NCBI RefSeq assembly: GCF_000252995.1
Contig: NC_015761.1
Span: 558,001-622,000, forward strand
DNA length: 64,000 nt
From: Salmonella bongori NCTC 12419
GTDB lineage: Bacteria; Pseudomonadota; Gammaproteobacteria; Enterobacterales; Enterobacteriaceae
Direction of reading: 5' to 3'
This document shows, in pieces, positions 9,218-17,921 of this stretch. Position 1 is the stretch's first letter. Each line of letters opens with the position of its first letter. Made by a program: the position numbers and the translations under genes. The notes below the pieces were generated by a model. It searched no databases and had not been told where the DNA came from. It saw only the letters and a program-made list of their open reading frames with translations.

Positions 9218-10221
9218 AAGCTGCCTCCGCCTGATTTTCGGCGTACCAGAAAAATAAGTACCGGCGCGCCGATAAATGCACTGACGACCGAGACGCGGAG
9301 TTCGCCAGGCACTATCAGGCGGCCAATAATATCGGCGAAAAGCAGCAGGGCAGGGGTCGACAATAGCGTCACCGGCAGCGACCAGCGGTGGTCAGCGCCC
9401 ACCAGCCAGCGTGCCATATGCGGCATCATCAGACCGATGAAGGCGATAGGGCCGACCAACGCCGTTGCGCTGCCGCACAAGACGGTGATCGCCAGTAAAC
9501 CGATAAGCTGGGTTCGCGCCACTTTACTGCCCAGCGCCGTTGCGGTATCGCTGCCAAGGCTCAGACTGTTCAGTGCGCGGCTCAGAAATAGGGCTACGAT
9601 CCCGGCGATGGCGACGGGCGCGATGACCACTTTCAATGTTTGCAGGCTGCGAATATCCAGCGAACCTGCCTGCCAGAAGCGAAGCTGGTCGTAGACCTCT
9701 GGATTTAACAGCGCGATACCGCTGGTCAGTCCTTCCAGGACTGCGCCAAGCGCCACGCCAGCCAGTGTCAGGCGGACCGGGCTCAACTGGCCGCCGCCCT
9801 GACTGCCGGTAAAGGCGACAATCAGCGATGCGATAAGCGCGCCGCTAAAGGCCATGAAAAGCTGTTCCAGCGGTGTGGAGAAACCGAACAGCGCCGCGCC
9901 CAGAACAATGGCGAAGCTGGCGCCGTGGTTAACGCCCAGAATCCCTGGATCGGCGAGCGGGTTACGGGTAAGCGTTTGCATCAGCGCGCCGGCGAGTCCC
10001 AACGCGCCGCCTGCCAGTAGTCCGGCCAGCGTACGAGGCAAACGCGCATCCAGGACGATGGTGCAATCGGCGCTTTGGCAAACGCCAGTGAACGCGTCCA
10101 GCACGACAGCGGCGGGCAAGGGTTTCGCACCAATGACCAGACTTAAAACTGTCGCGAGAATCAACAATAACAGCAATCCGGGCACGGCAAACGCGCGCGT
10201 CACGGAAAACGACGATGACAT
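9214..10221 (-). CDS. fepD: Ferric enterobactin permease FepD
   Basis: Partner permease of FepG, 335 residues, FecCD family. It shows DARLPRTLAGLLAGGALGLAGA, NPLADPGILGVNHGA and GPIAFIGLMMPHMARW. FepD and FepG together form the transmembrane channel for ferric enterobactin delivered by FepB. This is the first gene of fepDGC, and its ATG (complement of 10219-10221) lies just downstream of the Fur box shared with entS. Confidence 0.97.
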   Translation of the reverse strand: MSSSFSVTRAFAVPGLLLLLILATVLSLVIGAKPLPAAVVLDAFTGVCQSADCTIVLDARLPRTLAGLLAGGALGLAGALMQTLTRNPLADPGILGVNHGASFAIVLGAALFGFSTPLEQLFMAFSGALIASLIVAFTGSQGGGQLSPVRLTLAGVALGAVLEGLTSGIALLNPEVYDQLRFWQAGSLDIRSLQTLKVVIAPVAIAGIVALFLSRALNSLSLGSDTATALGSKVARTQLIGLLAITVLCGSATALVGPIAFIGLMMPHMARWLVGADHRWSLPVTLLSTPALLLFADIIGRLIVPGELRVSVVSAFIGAPVLIFLVRRKSGGGSL

Positions 10222-10233
10222 AATAACTTCCCT

Positions 10234-10258
10234 GATAATGATAGTAATTATCGTTATC
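10234..10258. promoter_or_regulatory. Fur box between fepD and entS
   Basis: GATAATGATAGTAATTATC (10234-10252) matches the Fur consensus GATAATGATAATCATTATC at 17 of 19 positions. A further GTTATC extends the array to 10258. It lies in the 110-bp divergent gap and should repress both fepDGC and entS when iron is plentiful. Confidence 0.88.
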
Positions 10259-10331
10259 TATCTTATTTGGTTATGTTAGCATGTGCAGCCACTGAATGGA
10301 TATTTAAAAAAATTCGCATTAAGGCGTTGTA

Positions 10332-11576
10332 ATGAATCGACAATCCTGGCTGCTTAATCTCAGCCTGTTGAAGACGCATCCTGCATTTCGCGCAGTATTT
10401 TTGGCCCGTTTTATCTCAATTGTTTCGCTGGGGCTGCTTGGTGTGGCGATACCAGTGCAGATCCAGATGATGACGCACTCCACCTGGCAAGTGGGGCTGT
10501 CGGTAACGCTGACCGGCGGCGCCATGTTTATTGGCTTAATGGTGGGTGGCGTACTGGCCGATCGCTATGAGCGCAAAAAAGTGATTCTGCTGGCGCGCGG
10601 CACCTGCGGTATTGGTTTTATTGGTCTGTGCGTAAACGCGCTGTTGCCGGAGCCATCATTACTGACAATCTATCTGCTCGGTCTGTGGGATGGCTTTTTT
10701 GCGTCCCTGGGCGTGACTGCATTGCTGGCAGCGACGCCTGCGCTGGTTGGAAGAGAGAATCTGATGCAGGCTGGCGCGATTACCATGCTGACGGTACGTC
10801 TGGGATCGGTGATTTCGCCCATGCTCGGGGGCGTATTGCTTGCCAGCGGCGGCGTAGCCTGGAACTACGGGCTGGCAGCGGCCGGAACGTTTATCACGCT
10901 ATTGCCGTTGCTGACATTGCCGCGGCTGCCAGTCCCCCCGCAGCCGCGGGAAAACCCTTTTATCGCATTGCTGGCCGCGTTCCGTTTTTTGCTCGCCAGT
11001 CCGCTTATCGGTGGTATTACGCTACTTGGCGGCCTGGTGACAATGGCAAGCGCGGTACGTGTACTTTATCCGGCGCTGGCGATGAGCTGGCAGATGTCAG
11101 CGGCGCAAATCGGTTTGTTGTATGCGGCAATCCCGCTGGGGGCCGCTATTGGCGCACTGACCAGCGGACAGCTGGCGCATAGTATTCGTCCTGGGCTTAT
11201 TATGCTGGTTTCGACGGTCGGTTCCTTTCTGGCGGTGGGGGTGTTCGCCATTATGCCTGTCTGGGGGGCGGGTGTTATCTGTCTGGCGCTGTTTGGCTGG
11301 CTTAGCGCGATTAGCTCGTTATTGCAATACACCCTGCTGCAAACTCAGACGCCGGAAAACATGCTGGGGAGAATGAATGGTCTGTGGACTGCGCAAAATG
11401 TCACGGGAGACGCCATCGGCGCGGCGCTTCTCGGCGGTCTTGGCGCCATAATGACACCGGTCGCCTCCGCGAGCGTGAGTGGGTTTGGGCTGGTGCTTAT
11501 CGGTTTGTTACTGCTGTTAGCCCTGAGAGAACTACGCCGTTTTCGCCAGACGCCGCCGAACAACGATCCTGGCTAA
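10332..11576 (+). CDS. entS: Enterobactin exporter EntS (MFS)
   Basis: Major facilitator superfamily exporter of enterobactin across the inner membrane, 414 residues with about twelve hydrophobic segments. The MFS loop motif GGVLADRYERKK follows the second segment, and the second-half equivalent is present near GLLYAAIPLGAAIGA. It is transcribed away from fepD from the shared Fur-box promoter and converges on fepB. Confidence 0.96.
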   Translation: MNRQSWLLNLSLLKTHPAFRAVFLARFISIVSLGLLGVAIPVQIQMMTHSTWQVGLSVTLTGGAMFIGLMVGGVLADRYERKKVILLARGTCGIGFIGLCVNALLPEPSLLTIYLLGLWDGFFASLGVTALLAATPALVGRENLMQAGAITMLTVRLGSVISPMLGGVLLASGGVAWNYGLAAAGTFITLLPLLTLPRLPVPPQPRENPFIALLAAFRFLLASPLIGGITLLGGLVTMASAVRVLYPALAMSWQMSAAQIGLLYAAIPLGAAIGALTSGQLAHSIRPGLIMLVSTVGSFLAVGVFAIMPVWGAGVICLALFGWLSAISSLLQYTLLQTQTPENMLGRMNGLWTAQNVTGDAIGAALLGGLGAIMTPVASASVSGFGLVLIGLLLLLALRELRRFRQTPPNNDPG

Positions 11577-11586
11577 TGGCAAAGCG

Positions 11587-11626
11587 CTTATCTGGCCGAC
11601 AACACCCGAATGGTCGGCCAGATAAG
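11587..11626. repeat. Long palindrome between entS and fepB (REP-like, possible bidirectional terminator)
   Basis: A 14-bp perfect inverted repeat, CTTATCTGGCCGAC / GTCGGCCAGATAAG, with a 12-nt loop sits between the two convergent stops. The arm resembles the CTTATCCGGCC half of enterobacterial REP elements. No U-tract follows on either side, so protection of 3' ends is as likely as termination. Confidence 0.65.
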
Positions 11627-11637
11627 ACGCGGTTACG

Positions 11638-12594
11638 TCAAAACAGGGTGGCAAGTCGGTTAAGCAGTAACGTCGCGCTGTAATAATCCAGACGGAACGT
11701 TTCTGTGCCCAGCGCATAAACACGTTTATTTTGCACAGCTGGCAGGTGCGCCAGCAGAGGGTTGGCGTAAAGAGCCGCGGCATCTTTGCTGTCGCCGGCA
11801 AACAGGAAGAGGGATTCTCCGTTTAAACCGGCAGCCAGATTTTCCCCGCCAAGTTGAATAATATCGTGGCGCTTACCCTGGCTTTTACTGGTTTGCAGCC
11901 CATCCGGCAGCGTCGCCAGCGTAAAGCCCAGTTGTGCCAACAGCTTGCCCTGCGCTGATTCCGGTGTCCACAGGTTGGCGCTATGCGCGGCAGGGGTATA
12001 CACCAGCGCGCTGACCGGCTGTGGCGGCATGGTGATGTGTCGTTTAACCGCCGCCAGCTGTGTTTCAAATTCTGCTATGCGCGCGGCGGCCTGTTTCTCC
12101 TGACCGGTGATTTCGCCGAGCTGAGTGAGTAATGTCTGCCAGCTTTTATCGTCATAGTTGATGATAAGCGTCGGCGCGATAGTGGAAAGCTGATCGTATA
12201 GCGCCAATGCCGAGTCGCCGCCAGTGGCGCTTATCAAAATCAGGTCCGGCATCTGTGCGGCGACCGCTTCGGCATTCGGTTCACCGATGTAGAGGCGGGC
12301 AACATGGCGGGCTTTCGCTACGTCGCTCCACTGGCGCATAAACCCTTGATCGTCAGCAAAACGGTTATTCGGCGTGGTGGCCCCACTGGCGATGATGGGG
12401 GCGTCAATCGCTAACAGCGAGCCTGTTAACGTCACGCTGGTAGAAACAATACGCGTGGGCTGATGAGTCAGGGTATGAACGCCACGGCTGTCAGTGATTT
12501 GCCGGGGCCAGCCTGCACCCTGGGCTAAGGAAATTCCTGAAAAAAATAAACTAACCACTAAAAGCAGCCAACGATAAAAGGCGGGGAGTCTCAC
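11638..12594 (-). CDS. fepB: Ferric enterobactin periplasmic binding protein FepB
   Basis: Periplasmic substrate-binding protein, 318 residues, which hands ferric enterobactin from FepA to FepDG. The signal peptide is clear (MRLPAFYRWLLLVVSLFFSG with cleavage near SLAQG). The mature part has the long-helix two-lobe layout of cluster-III binding proteins (RIVSTSVTLTGSLLAIDAP, AEAVAAQMPDLILIS). The start is GTG (complement of 12592-12594) with AGGAC upstream. It is divergent from entC with a Fur-box-like sequence between them. Confidence 0.97.
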   Translation of the reverse strand: MRLPAFYRWLLLVVSLFFSGISLAQGAGWPRQITDSRGVHTLTHQPTRIVSTSVTLTGSLLAIDAPIIASGATTPNNRFADDQGFMRQWSDVAKARHVARLYIGEPNAEAVAAQMPDLILISATGGDSALALYDQLSTIAPTLIINYDDKSWQTLLTQLGEITGQEKQAAARIAEFETQLAAVKRHITMPPQPVSALVYTPAAHSANLWTPESAQGKLLAQLGFTLATLPDGLQTSKSQGKRHDIIQLGGENLAAGLNGESLFLFAGDSKDAAALYANPLLAHLPAVQNKRVYALGTETFRLDYYSATLLLNRLATLF

Positions 12595-12732
12595 AATAGC
12601 GTCCTGTTATTAATAAAGTTAATGCTTCTCATTTTCATGTTAGTGGCAGCGAGATGCAAGCCTTAGTGCCATTTAAGTCATGACCAGAGTTGACAGAGCG
12701 ACGTTTTACTCTTAGGTTAGCGCACTAAAAAT

Positions 12733-12751
12733 AGAAATAATAATCATTATT
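12733..12751. promoter_or_regulatory. Fur-box-like site between fepB and entC
   Basis: An AT-rich 19-mer containing AATAATCATTATT (12739-12751) matches the right two-thirds of the Fur consensus well and the left third poorly. It sits in the fepB-entC divergent gap, where E. coli has Fur-controlled promoters. The ERIC element starts directly at its right edge. Confidence 0.72.
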
Positions 12752-12877
12752 ATACACAAAATCATTCAAGAAGCATCGCGGCGGCAAGGGAAGAAATCCC
12801 CAAGAGCATAGATAACTATGTGACCGGGGTTTCTGAGCGCAGCCAACAAAGAGGTAGCTTGAAGGATGAAGTGTATA
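12751..12877. repeat. ERIC element in the entC leader
   Basis: A 127-bp imperfect palindrome. The ends are TATACAC (12751) and GTGTATA (12871-12877), followed inward by ATCATTCAAG and its near-complement CTTGAAGGAT. The core has GAAATCCCC, AGAGCATAGATAA and TGTGACCGGGGT, matching the well-known ERIC core. It occupies nearly all the space between the Fur box and the entC ribosome site (GGAGG at 12893), so it is probably transcribed as 5' leader. Confidence 0.88.
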
Positions 12878-12902
12878 TAAGCCTTTATCATTGGAGGATG
12901 AT

Positions 12903-14078
12903 ATGGATATGTCACTGGCCGAGGACGCTCAGGAGACAATGACAACGCTCGCTCCCGATCGCTTTTTCTTCATGTCACCGTATCGCAGTTTTACCACCTC
13001 GGGCTGCTTCGCCCGCTATACCGAGCCTGCCGTTGACGGAGATTCGCCGCAGAGTCCTTTCCAGCAGAAATTGCAGAAACGGTTTGCTGAGGCCAAATCG
13101 CAGGGCATCGCAAACCCTATCCTGGTGGGGGCGATTCCTTTTGACACCCGTCAGCCATCGTCGCTCTATATTCCAATGGAATGGCAGCCTTTTTCCCGTC
13201 AGGAAAAGCAGCGTACGGCGCGTTATTTCACCGCTCATCAGTCGTTGACGGTGACGGCGAGGAGGGCGATACCGGAACAGGATGATTTTGAAGCGATGGT
13301 AGCGCGCGCGGCTGCGCTAACTGCCACGCCGGACGTCGATAAAGTGGTGCTTTCGCGGCTGATTGATATTACCACTGATGTTGCGGTGGATAGCGGAGCG
13401 TTGCTGGAGAGGCTGGTCGCGCAAAACCCGGTTAGTTACAACTTTCATGTCCCACTGGCGGATGGCGGTGTTCTGCTGGGCGCCAGCCCCGAACTCCTGT
13501 TACGCAAAGAAGGCGAGCGCTTTAGTTCGTTGCCGTTAGCCGGTTCGGCGCGCCGCCAGCCAGATGATGTTCTGGACCGCGAAGCGGGAAACCGACTGCT
13601 GGCTTCGGAAAAAGATCGCCATGAACATGAACTGGTGACTCAGGCGATGAAGCAGATCTTGCGTGACCGCAGCTCGGAACTGCGATTGCCTTCCTCCCCG
13701 CAGCTGATCACCACACCGACGCTCTGGCATCTCGGTACGCCATTTGAGGGCAAGGCCAATGCCGATGAAAATGCGCTGACGCTGGCCTGTCTGCTGCATC
13801 CGACACCTGCGTTAAGCGGATTTCCCCATCAGGTGGCGAAAAAGCTCATTGCCGAACTGGAACCGTTCGATCGTGAACTGTTTGGCGGCATTGTCGGCTG
13901 GTGCGACGCCGAAGGAAATGGCGAGTGGGTAGTGACGATTCGTTGTGCGAAATTACACGGTAATCAGGTGCGCCTGTTCGCCGGTGCCGGGATTGTCCCT
14001 GCCTCTTCGCCCGTTGGAGAGTGGCGGGAAACCGGCGTCAAGCTCTCTACGATGTTGAACGTTTTTGGACTGCATTAA
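12903..14078 (+). CDS. entC: Isochorismate synthase EntC
   Basis: Converts chorismate to isochorismate, the first step of 2,3-dihydroxybenzoate synthesis. The ATG at 12903 gives 391 residues (MDMSLAEDAQ), the usual length, with GGAGG at 12893-12897. The upstream in-frame TTG at 12891 overlaps that ribosome site and is unlikely. Chorismate-utilising-enzyme motifs are intact: DKVVLSRL, GASPELLL, PLAGSARR, EKDRHEHELV, HPTPALSGFP, GGIVGW and the final GAGIVPASSP. It leads the entCEBAH operon. Confidence 0.98.
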   Translation: MDMSLAEDAQETMTTLAPDRFFFMSPYRSFTTSGCFARYTEPAVDGDSPQSPFQQKLQKRFAEAKSQGIANPILVGAIPFDTRQPSSLYIPMEWQPFSRQEKQRTARYFTAHQSLTVTARRAIPEQDDFEAMVARAAALTATPDVDKVVLSRLIDITTDVAVDSGALLERLVAQNPVSYNFHVPLADGGVLLGASPELLLRKEGERFSSLPLAGSARRQPDDVLDREAGNRLLASEKDRHEHELVTQAMKQILRDRSSELRLPSSPQLITTPTLWHLGTPFEGKANADENALTLACLLHPTPALSGFPHQVAKKLIAELEPFDRELFGGIVGWCDAEGNGEWVVTIRCAKLHGNQVRLFAGAGIVPASSPVGEWRETGVKLSTMLNVFGLH

Positions 14079-14087
14079 GGACCGATG

Positions 14088-15698
14088 ATGCGTATACCTT
14101 TCACCCGTTGGCCGGATGAATTTGCCCGCCGTTATCGTGAAAAAGGCTACTGGCAAGACGTGCCGTTGACCGATATTCTGACCCGCCACGCTGACAGCGA
14201 CAAGACGGCGGTCATTGAAGGCGAGCGCGCCTTCAGCTATCGCCAGCTTAACCAGGCTGCGGATAATCTGGCCTGTAGTTTACGTCGTCAGGGCATCAAA
14301 TCTGGCGAAACCGCTCTGGTACAGTTGGGGAATGTGCCGGAACTGTATATCACCTTTTTCGCCCTGCTGAAACTTGGCGTTGCACCAGTTCTGGCGCTGT
14401 TTAGCCATCAGCGTACCGAACTGAACGCTTATGCGGCGCAGATCGCGCCAGCGCTGGTGATTGCCGATCGCCAGCATACGCTGTTCGCCGGCGAGGCGTT
14501 CCTGAACACGTTTGTGTCTGAACATCGCTCTGTACGGGTGGTGTTATTGCGCAACGACGACGGCGATCACAGCCTGGAATCGGCGATGCGTCAGACGGCG
14601 GACGACTTTACCGCCACCCCATCGCCCGCTGACGAGGTCGCCTACTTTCAGCTTTCCGGCGGGACTACCGGCACGCCAAAGCTTATTCCCCGTACTCATA
14701 ACGACTACTATTACAGCGTGCGCCGCAGCAATGAGATTTGCGGTTTCAACGCGAAGACGCGTTTTCTGTGTGCGATTCCCGCGGCGCATAACTACGCCAT
14801 GAGTTCGCCGGGTGCTTTAGGCGTCTTTCTCGCCAAAGGAACGGTGGTACTGGCAGCCGATCCCAGCGCCCCGCTCTGTTTCCCGCTGATCGAAAAACAG
14901 CAGATTAATGCCACGGCGCTGGTACCGCCTGCGGTCAGTCTGTGGCTACAGGCTATCCAGGAGTGGGGCGGTAATGCGCCACTGGCGTCATTAAGGTTAT
15001 TGCAGGTTGGCGGCGCGCGGCTTTCCGCGACGCTGGCCGCCCGCATTCCGGCTGAGATTGGTTGCCAGTTGCAGCAGGTCTTTGGCATGGCGGAAGGACT
15101 GGTGAACTATACCCGCCTGGATGACAGTCCGGAACGGATTATCAATACTCAGGGAAGGCCTATGTGCCCGGATGATGAAGTGTGGGTGGCGGATACCGAC
15201 GGAAATCCTCTGCCGCCGGGCGAAATTGGCCGTCTGATGACGCGTGGCCCCTATACTTTCCGCGGCTATTTCAACAGCCCACAACACAATGCCAATGCCT
15301 TTGATGCCAACGGCTTTTACTGCTCCGGCGATCTGATTTCCCTTGATCAAGACGGCTACATTACTGTTCATGGGCGTGAAAAAGATCAGATCAACCGGGG
15401 CGGCGAGAAGATAGCCGCCGAAGAGATCGAAAACCTGTTACTGCGTCACCCGGCGGTGATCCATGCGGCGTTGGTTAGCATGGAAGATGAATTATTGGGA
15501 GAAAAAAGTTGCGCCTATCTGGTGGTAACAGAACCGTTGCGCGCGGTACAGGTACGTCGTTTCCTGCGAGAGCAGGGCGTGGCGGAATTTAAATTACCGG
15601 ATCGCGTAGAGTGCGTTGAATCGCTGCCGCTGACGCCGGTTGGTAAAGTCGATAAAAAACAATTACGCCAGCGGTTGGCATCACGTTCACCGCTCTGA
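14088..15698 (+). CDS. entE: 2,3-dihydroxybenzoate-AMP ligase EntE
   Basis: Adenylates 2,3-dihydroxybenzoate and loads it onto the EntB carrier domain. ANL-superfamily motifs: LSGGTTGTPKLIPR (P-loop), QVFGMAEGLVNYT, CSGDLISLDQDGY and the C-terminal catalytic lysine region PVGKVDKK. The second of two adjacent ATGs (14088) gives the 536-residue form and is better spaced from AAGGA at 14077-14081. It is followed by entB after 13 nt. Confidence 0.97.
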   Translation: MRIPFTRWPDEFARRYREKGYWQDVPLTDILTRHADSDKTAVIEGERAFSYRQLNQAADNLACSLRRQGIKSGETALVQLGNVPELYITFFALLKLGVAPVLALFSHQRTELNAYAAQIAPALVIADRQHTLFAGEAFLNTFVSEHRSVRVVLLRNDDGDHSLESAMRQTADDFTATPSPADEVAYFQLSGGTTGTPKLIPRTHNDYYYSVRRSNEICGFNAKTRFLCAIPAAHNYAMSSPGALGVFLAKGTVVLAADPSAPLCFPLIEKQQINATALVPPAVSLWLQAIQEWGGNAPLASLRLLQVGGARLSATLAARIPAEIGCQLQQVFGMAEGLVNYTRLDDSPERIINTQGRPMCPDDEVWVADTDGNPLPPGEIGRLMTRGPYTFRGYFNSPQHNANAFDANGFYCSGDLISLDQDGYITVHGREKDQINRGGEKIAAEEIENLLLRHPAVIHAALVSMEDELLGEKSCAYLVVTEPLRAVQVRRFLREQGVAEFKLPDRVECVESLPLTPVGKVDKKQLRQRLASRSPL

Positions 15699-15711
15699 AG
15701 GAGAAAGAGAG

Positions 15712-16569
15712 ATGGCAATTCCGAAACTACAGTCTTATGCGTTGCCCACTGCACAGGATATTCCGACCAATAAAGTGAACTGGGCATTTGAACCGGAACG
15801 CGCTGCGCTGCTCATCCACGATATGCAGGATTACTTCGTCAGCTTTTGGGGCCGCGACTGTCCAATGATGGACCAGGTGATTGCCAATATCGCCGCTCTG
15901 CGCCAGTACTGTAAGGAACATCATATCCCGGTTTATTACACCGCTCAGCCGAAAGAGCAAAGCGATGAAGATCGCGCATTACTTAATGATATGTGGGGAC
16001 CGGGACTGACGCGCTCTCCGGAACAGCAGAAGGTGGTGGAAGCCTTAACGCCGGATGAGGCGGATACGGTGCTGGTGAAGTGGCGTTATAGCGCGTTTCA
16101 CCGCTCGCCGCTGGAACAGATGTTAAAAGATACCGGACGCAATCAGCTCATCATTACCGGCGTGTATGCGCATATTGGCTGTATGACCACCGCTACCGAT
16201 GCGTTTATGCGCGATATTAAACCGTTTATGGTGGCGGACGCGCTGGCGGATTTCAGCCGGGAAGAGCATCTGATGGCGCTGAAATATGTGGCGGGGCGTT
16301 CAGGTCGTGTCGTTATGACTGAATCACTACTGCCGACGCCAGTTCCTGCCAGCAAAGCGGCGTTACGGGCGATGATCCTGCCGCTACTGGATGAGTCCGA
16401 CGAGCCTGTGGATGATGAAAACCTGATCGACTATGGTCTGGATTCCGTTCGAATGATGGGGTTGGCGGCGCGTTGGCGCAAAGTACACGGCGATATTGAT
16501 TTCGTGATGCTGGCGAAAAATCCAACCATTGACGCCTGGTGGGCGCTGCTTTCCCGCGAGGTAGAGTAA
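15712..16569 (+). CDS. entB: Isochorismatase / aryl carrier protein EntB
   Basis: Bifunctional, 285 residues. The N-terminal isochorismatase domain (LLIHDMQDYFVSFWG, VLVKWRYSAFHRS, ITGVYAHIGCM) cleaves isochorismate to 2,3-dihydro-2,3-DHB. The C-terminal aryl carrier domain carries the phosphopantetheine serine in YGLDSVRM (Ser245). The start has a strong ribosome site (AAGGAGA). The stop shares one base with the entA start. Confidence 0.98.
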   Translation: MAIPKLQSYALPTAQDIPTNKVNWAFEPERAALLIHDMQDYFVSFWGRDCPMMDQVIANIAALRQYCKEHHIPVYYTAQPKEQSDEDRALLNDMWGPGLTRSPEQQKVVEALTPDEADTVLVKWRYSAFHRSPLEQMLKDTGRNQLIITGVYAHIGCMTTATDAFMRDIKPFMVADALADFSREEHLMALKYVAGRSGRVVMTESLLPTPVPASKAALRAMILPLLDESDEPVDDENLIDYGLDSVRMMGLAARWRKVHGDIDFVMLAKNPTIDAWWALLSREVE

Positions 16570-17324
16570 TGACCAGCGTTGATTTTTCAGACAAAACGGT
16601 ATGGGTGACCGGTGCAGGGAAAGGGATCGGTTACGCCACGGCGCTGGCGTTTGTTGACGCCGGGGCGCGGGTGATCGGCTTCGATCGAGAATTTACGCAA
16701 GAGAATTACCCCTTTGCTACCGAAGTCATGGATGTGGCGGAGGCCGGGCAGGTTGCTCAGGTGTGCCAGCGTGTATTGCAAAAAACGCCGCGGCTGGATG
16801 TCCTGGTCAACGCCGCCGGTATTTTACGAATGGGAGCAACCGATGCGCTTAGCCTTGACGACTGGCAGCAGACATTTGCGGTCAATGTTGGCGGCGCGTT
16901 TAACCTGTTTTCGCAGACGATGGCGCAGTTCCGCCGTCAGCAGGGGGGGGCGATTGTCACCGTGGCCTCAGATGCGGCACACACGCCGCGCATCGGTATG
17001 AGCGCCTACGGCGCATCTAAAGCGGCGCTGAAAAGCCTGGCGCTAACCGTAGGGCTGGAGCTGGCGGGCAGTGGGGTGCGCTGTAATGTGGTGTCGCCCG
17101 GTTCGACTGACACCGATATGCAGCGCACTTTATGGGTGAGTGAAGATGCCGAACAACAGCGTATTCGCGGTTTTGGCGAACAGTTTAAGCTCGGTATTCC
17201 GCTCGGTAAAATCGCCCGTCCGCAGGAGATAGCCAATACGATTTTATTTCTTGCCTCCGATCTGGCCAGCCACATTACCTTGCAGGATATTGTGGTCGAT
17301 GGCGGTTCAACCTTGGGAGCCTGA
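16569..17324 (+). CDS. entA: 2,3-dihydro-2,3-dihydroxybenzoate dehydrogenase EntA
   Basis: NAD-dependent short-chain dehydrogenase that oxidises dihydro-DHB to 2,3-dihydroxybenzoate, 251 residues. It shows the Rossmann motif GAGKGIG, the structural NAAG, the catalytic YGASK (Tyr/Lys) and PGSTDTDM. The ATG at 16569 overlaps the entB TAA (TAATG); the upstream in-frame extension lies inside entB and is rejected. Confidence 0.97.
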   Translation: MTSVDFSDKTVWVTGAGKGIGYATALAFVDAGARVIGFDREFTQENYPFATEVMDVAEAGQVAQVCQRVLQKTPRLDVLVNAAGILRMGATDALSLDDWQQTFAVNVGGAFNLFSQTMAQFRRQQGGAIVTVASDAAHTPRIGMSAYGASKAALKSLALTVGLELAGSGVRCNVVSPGSTDTDMQRTLWVSEDAEQQRIRGFGEQFKLGIPLGKIARPQEIANTILFLASDLASHITLQDIVVDGGSTLGA

Positions 17325-17326
17325 CG

Positions 17327-17740
17327 ATGATCTGGAAACGGCATTTAACGCTGGATGAATTGAACGCTACCAGCCAGAGCACACTGGTGGCGCATCTGGG
17401 TATTGTCTATACCCGTCTTGGCGATGAAGTGCTGGAGGCAGAAATGCCGGTCGATACCCGCACCCATCAACCGTTTGGCTTATTGCATGGTGGCGCATCG
17501 GCGGCACTGGCAGAAACGTTGGGTTCGATGGCGGGTTACCTGATGACCCGCGACGGGCAGTGCGTCGTAGGCACAGAGTTGAATGCCACCCACCACCGCG
17601 CCGTCTCGCAGGGAAAAGTGCGCGGCGTCTGTCAGCCGCTCCATCTGGGACGGCAGTATCAAAGCTGGGAAATTACCCTTTTTGATGAGCAGGGGCGTCG
17701 CTGCTGTACCTGCCGACTGGGAACGGCAGTAATGGGATAG
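17327..17740 (+). CDS. entH: Proofreading thioesterase EntH
   Basis: Hot-dog-fold thioesterase of 137 residues (YbdB) that clears wrongly acylated EntB so that enterobactin synthesis does not stall. The family motif HQPFGLLHGGASAALAET contains the catalytic glutamate and substrate-loop residues. It starts 2 nt after the entA stop, so it is the last gene of entCEBAH. Confidence 0.96.
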   Translation: MIWKRHLTLDELNATSQSTLVAHLGIVYTRLGDEVLEAEMPVDTRTHQPFGLLHGGASAALAETLGSMAGYLMTRDGQCVVGTELNATHHRAVSQGKVRGVCQPLHLGRQYQSWEITLFDEQGRRCCTCRLGTAVMG

Positions 17741-17784
17741 TTCTGGCAAAGCCACATGCAATTGCAGCCTGAGTAAAGACAGGA

Positions 17785-17800
17785 AGTGATCTGGTTAACA
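17785..17800. promoter_or_regulatory. Possible CRP site upstream of cstA
   Basis: AGTGA-N6-TAACA fits the CRP half-sites TGTGA/TCACA at 8 of 10 positions. It lies about 120 bp upstream of cstA, a gene known in E. coli to need cAMP-CRP. The site is inferred from position and pattern only. Confidence 0.4.
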
Positions 17801-17921
17801 CTGTAATGTAAAAAATGGGTAACGCTACGGTTTTATGATGTTGTTGTGTTGTTAATTACAGTAAAGGTGTTATAGAAACAAAATGTAACATCTCTCTGGA
17901 ACACGCAAACGGACAACAACT

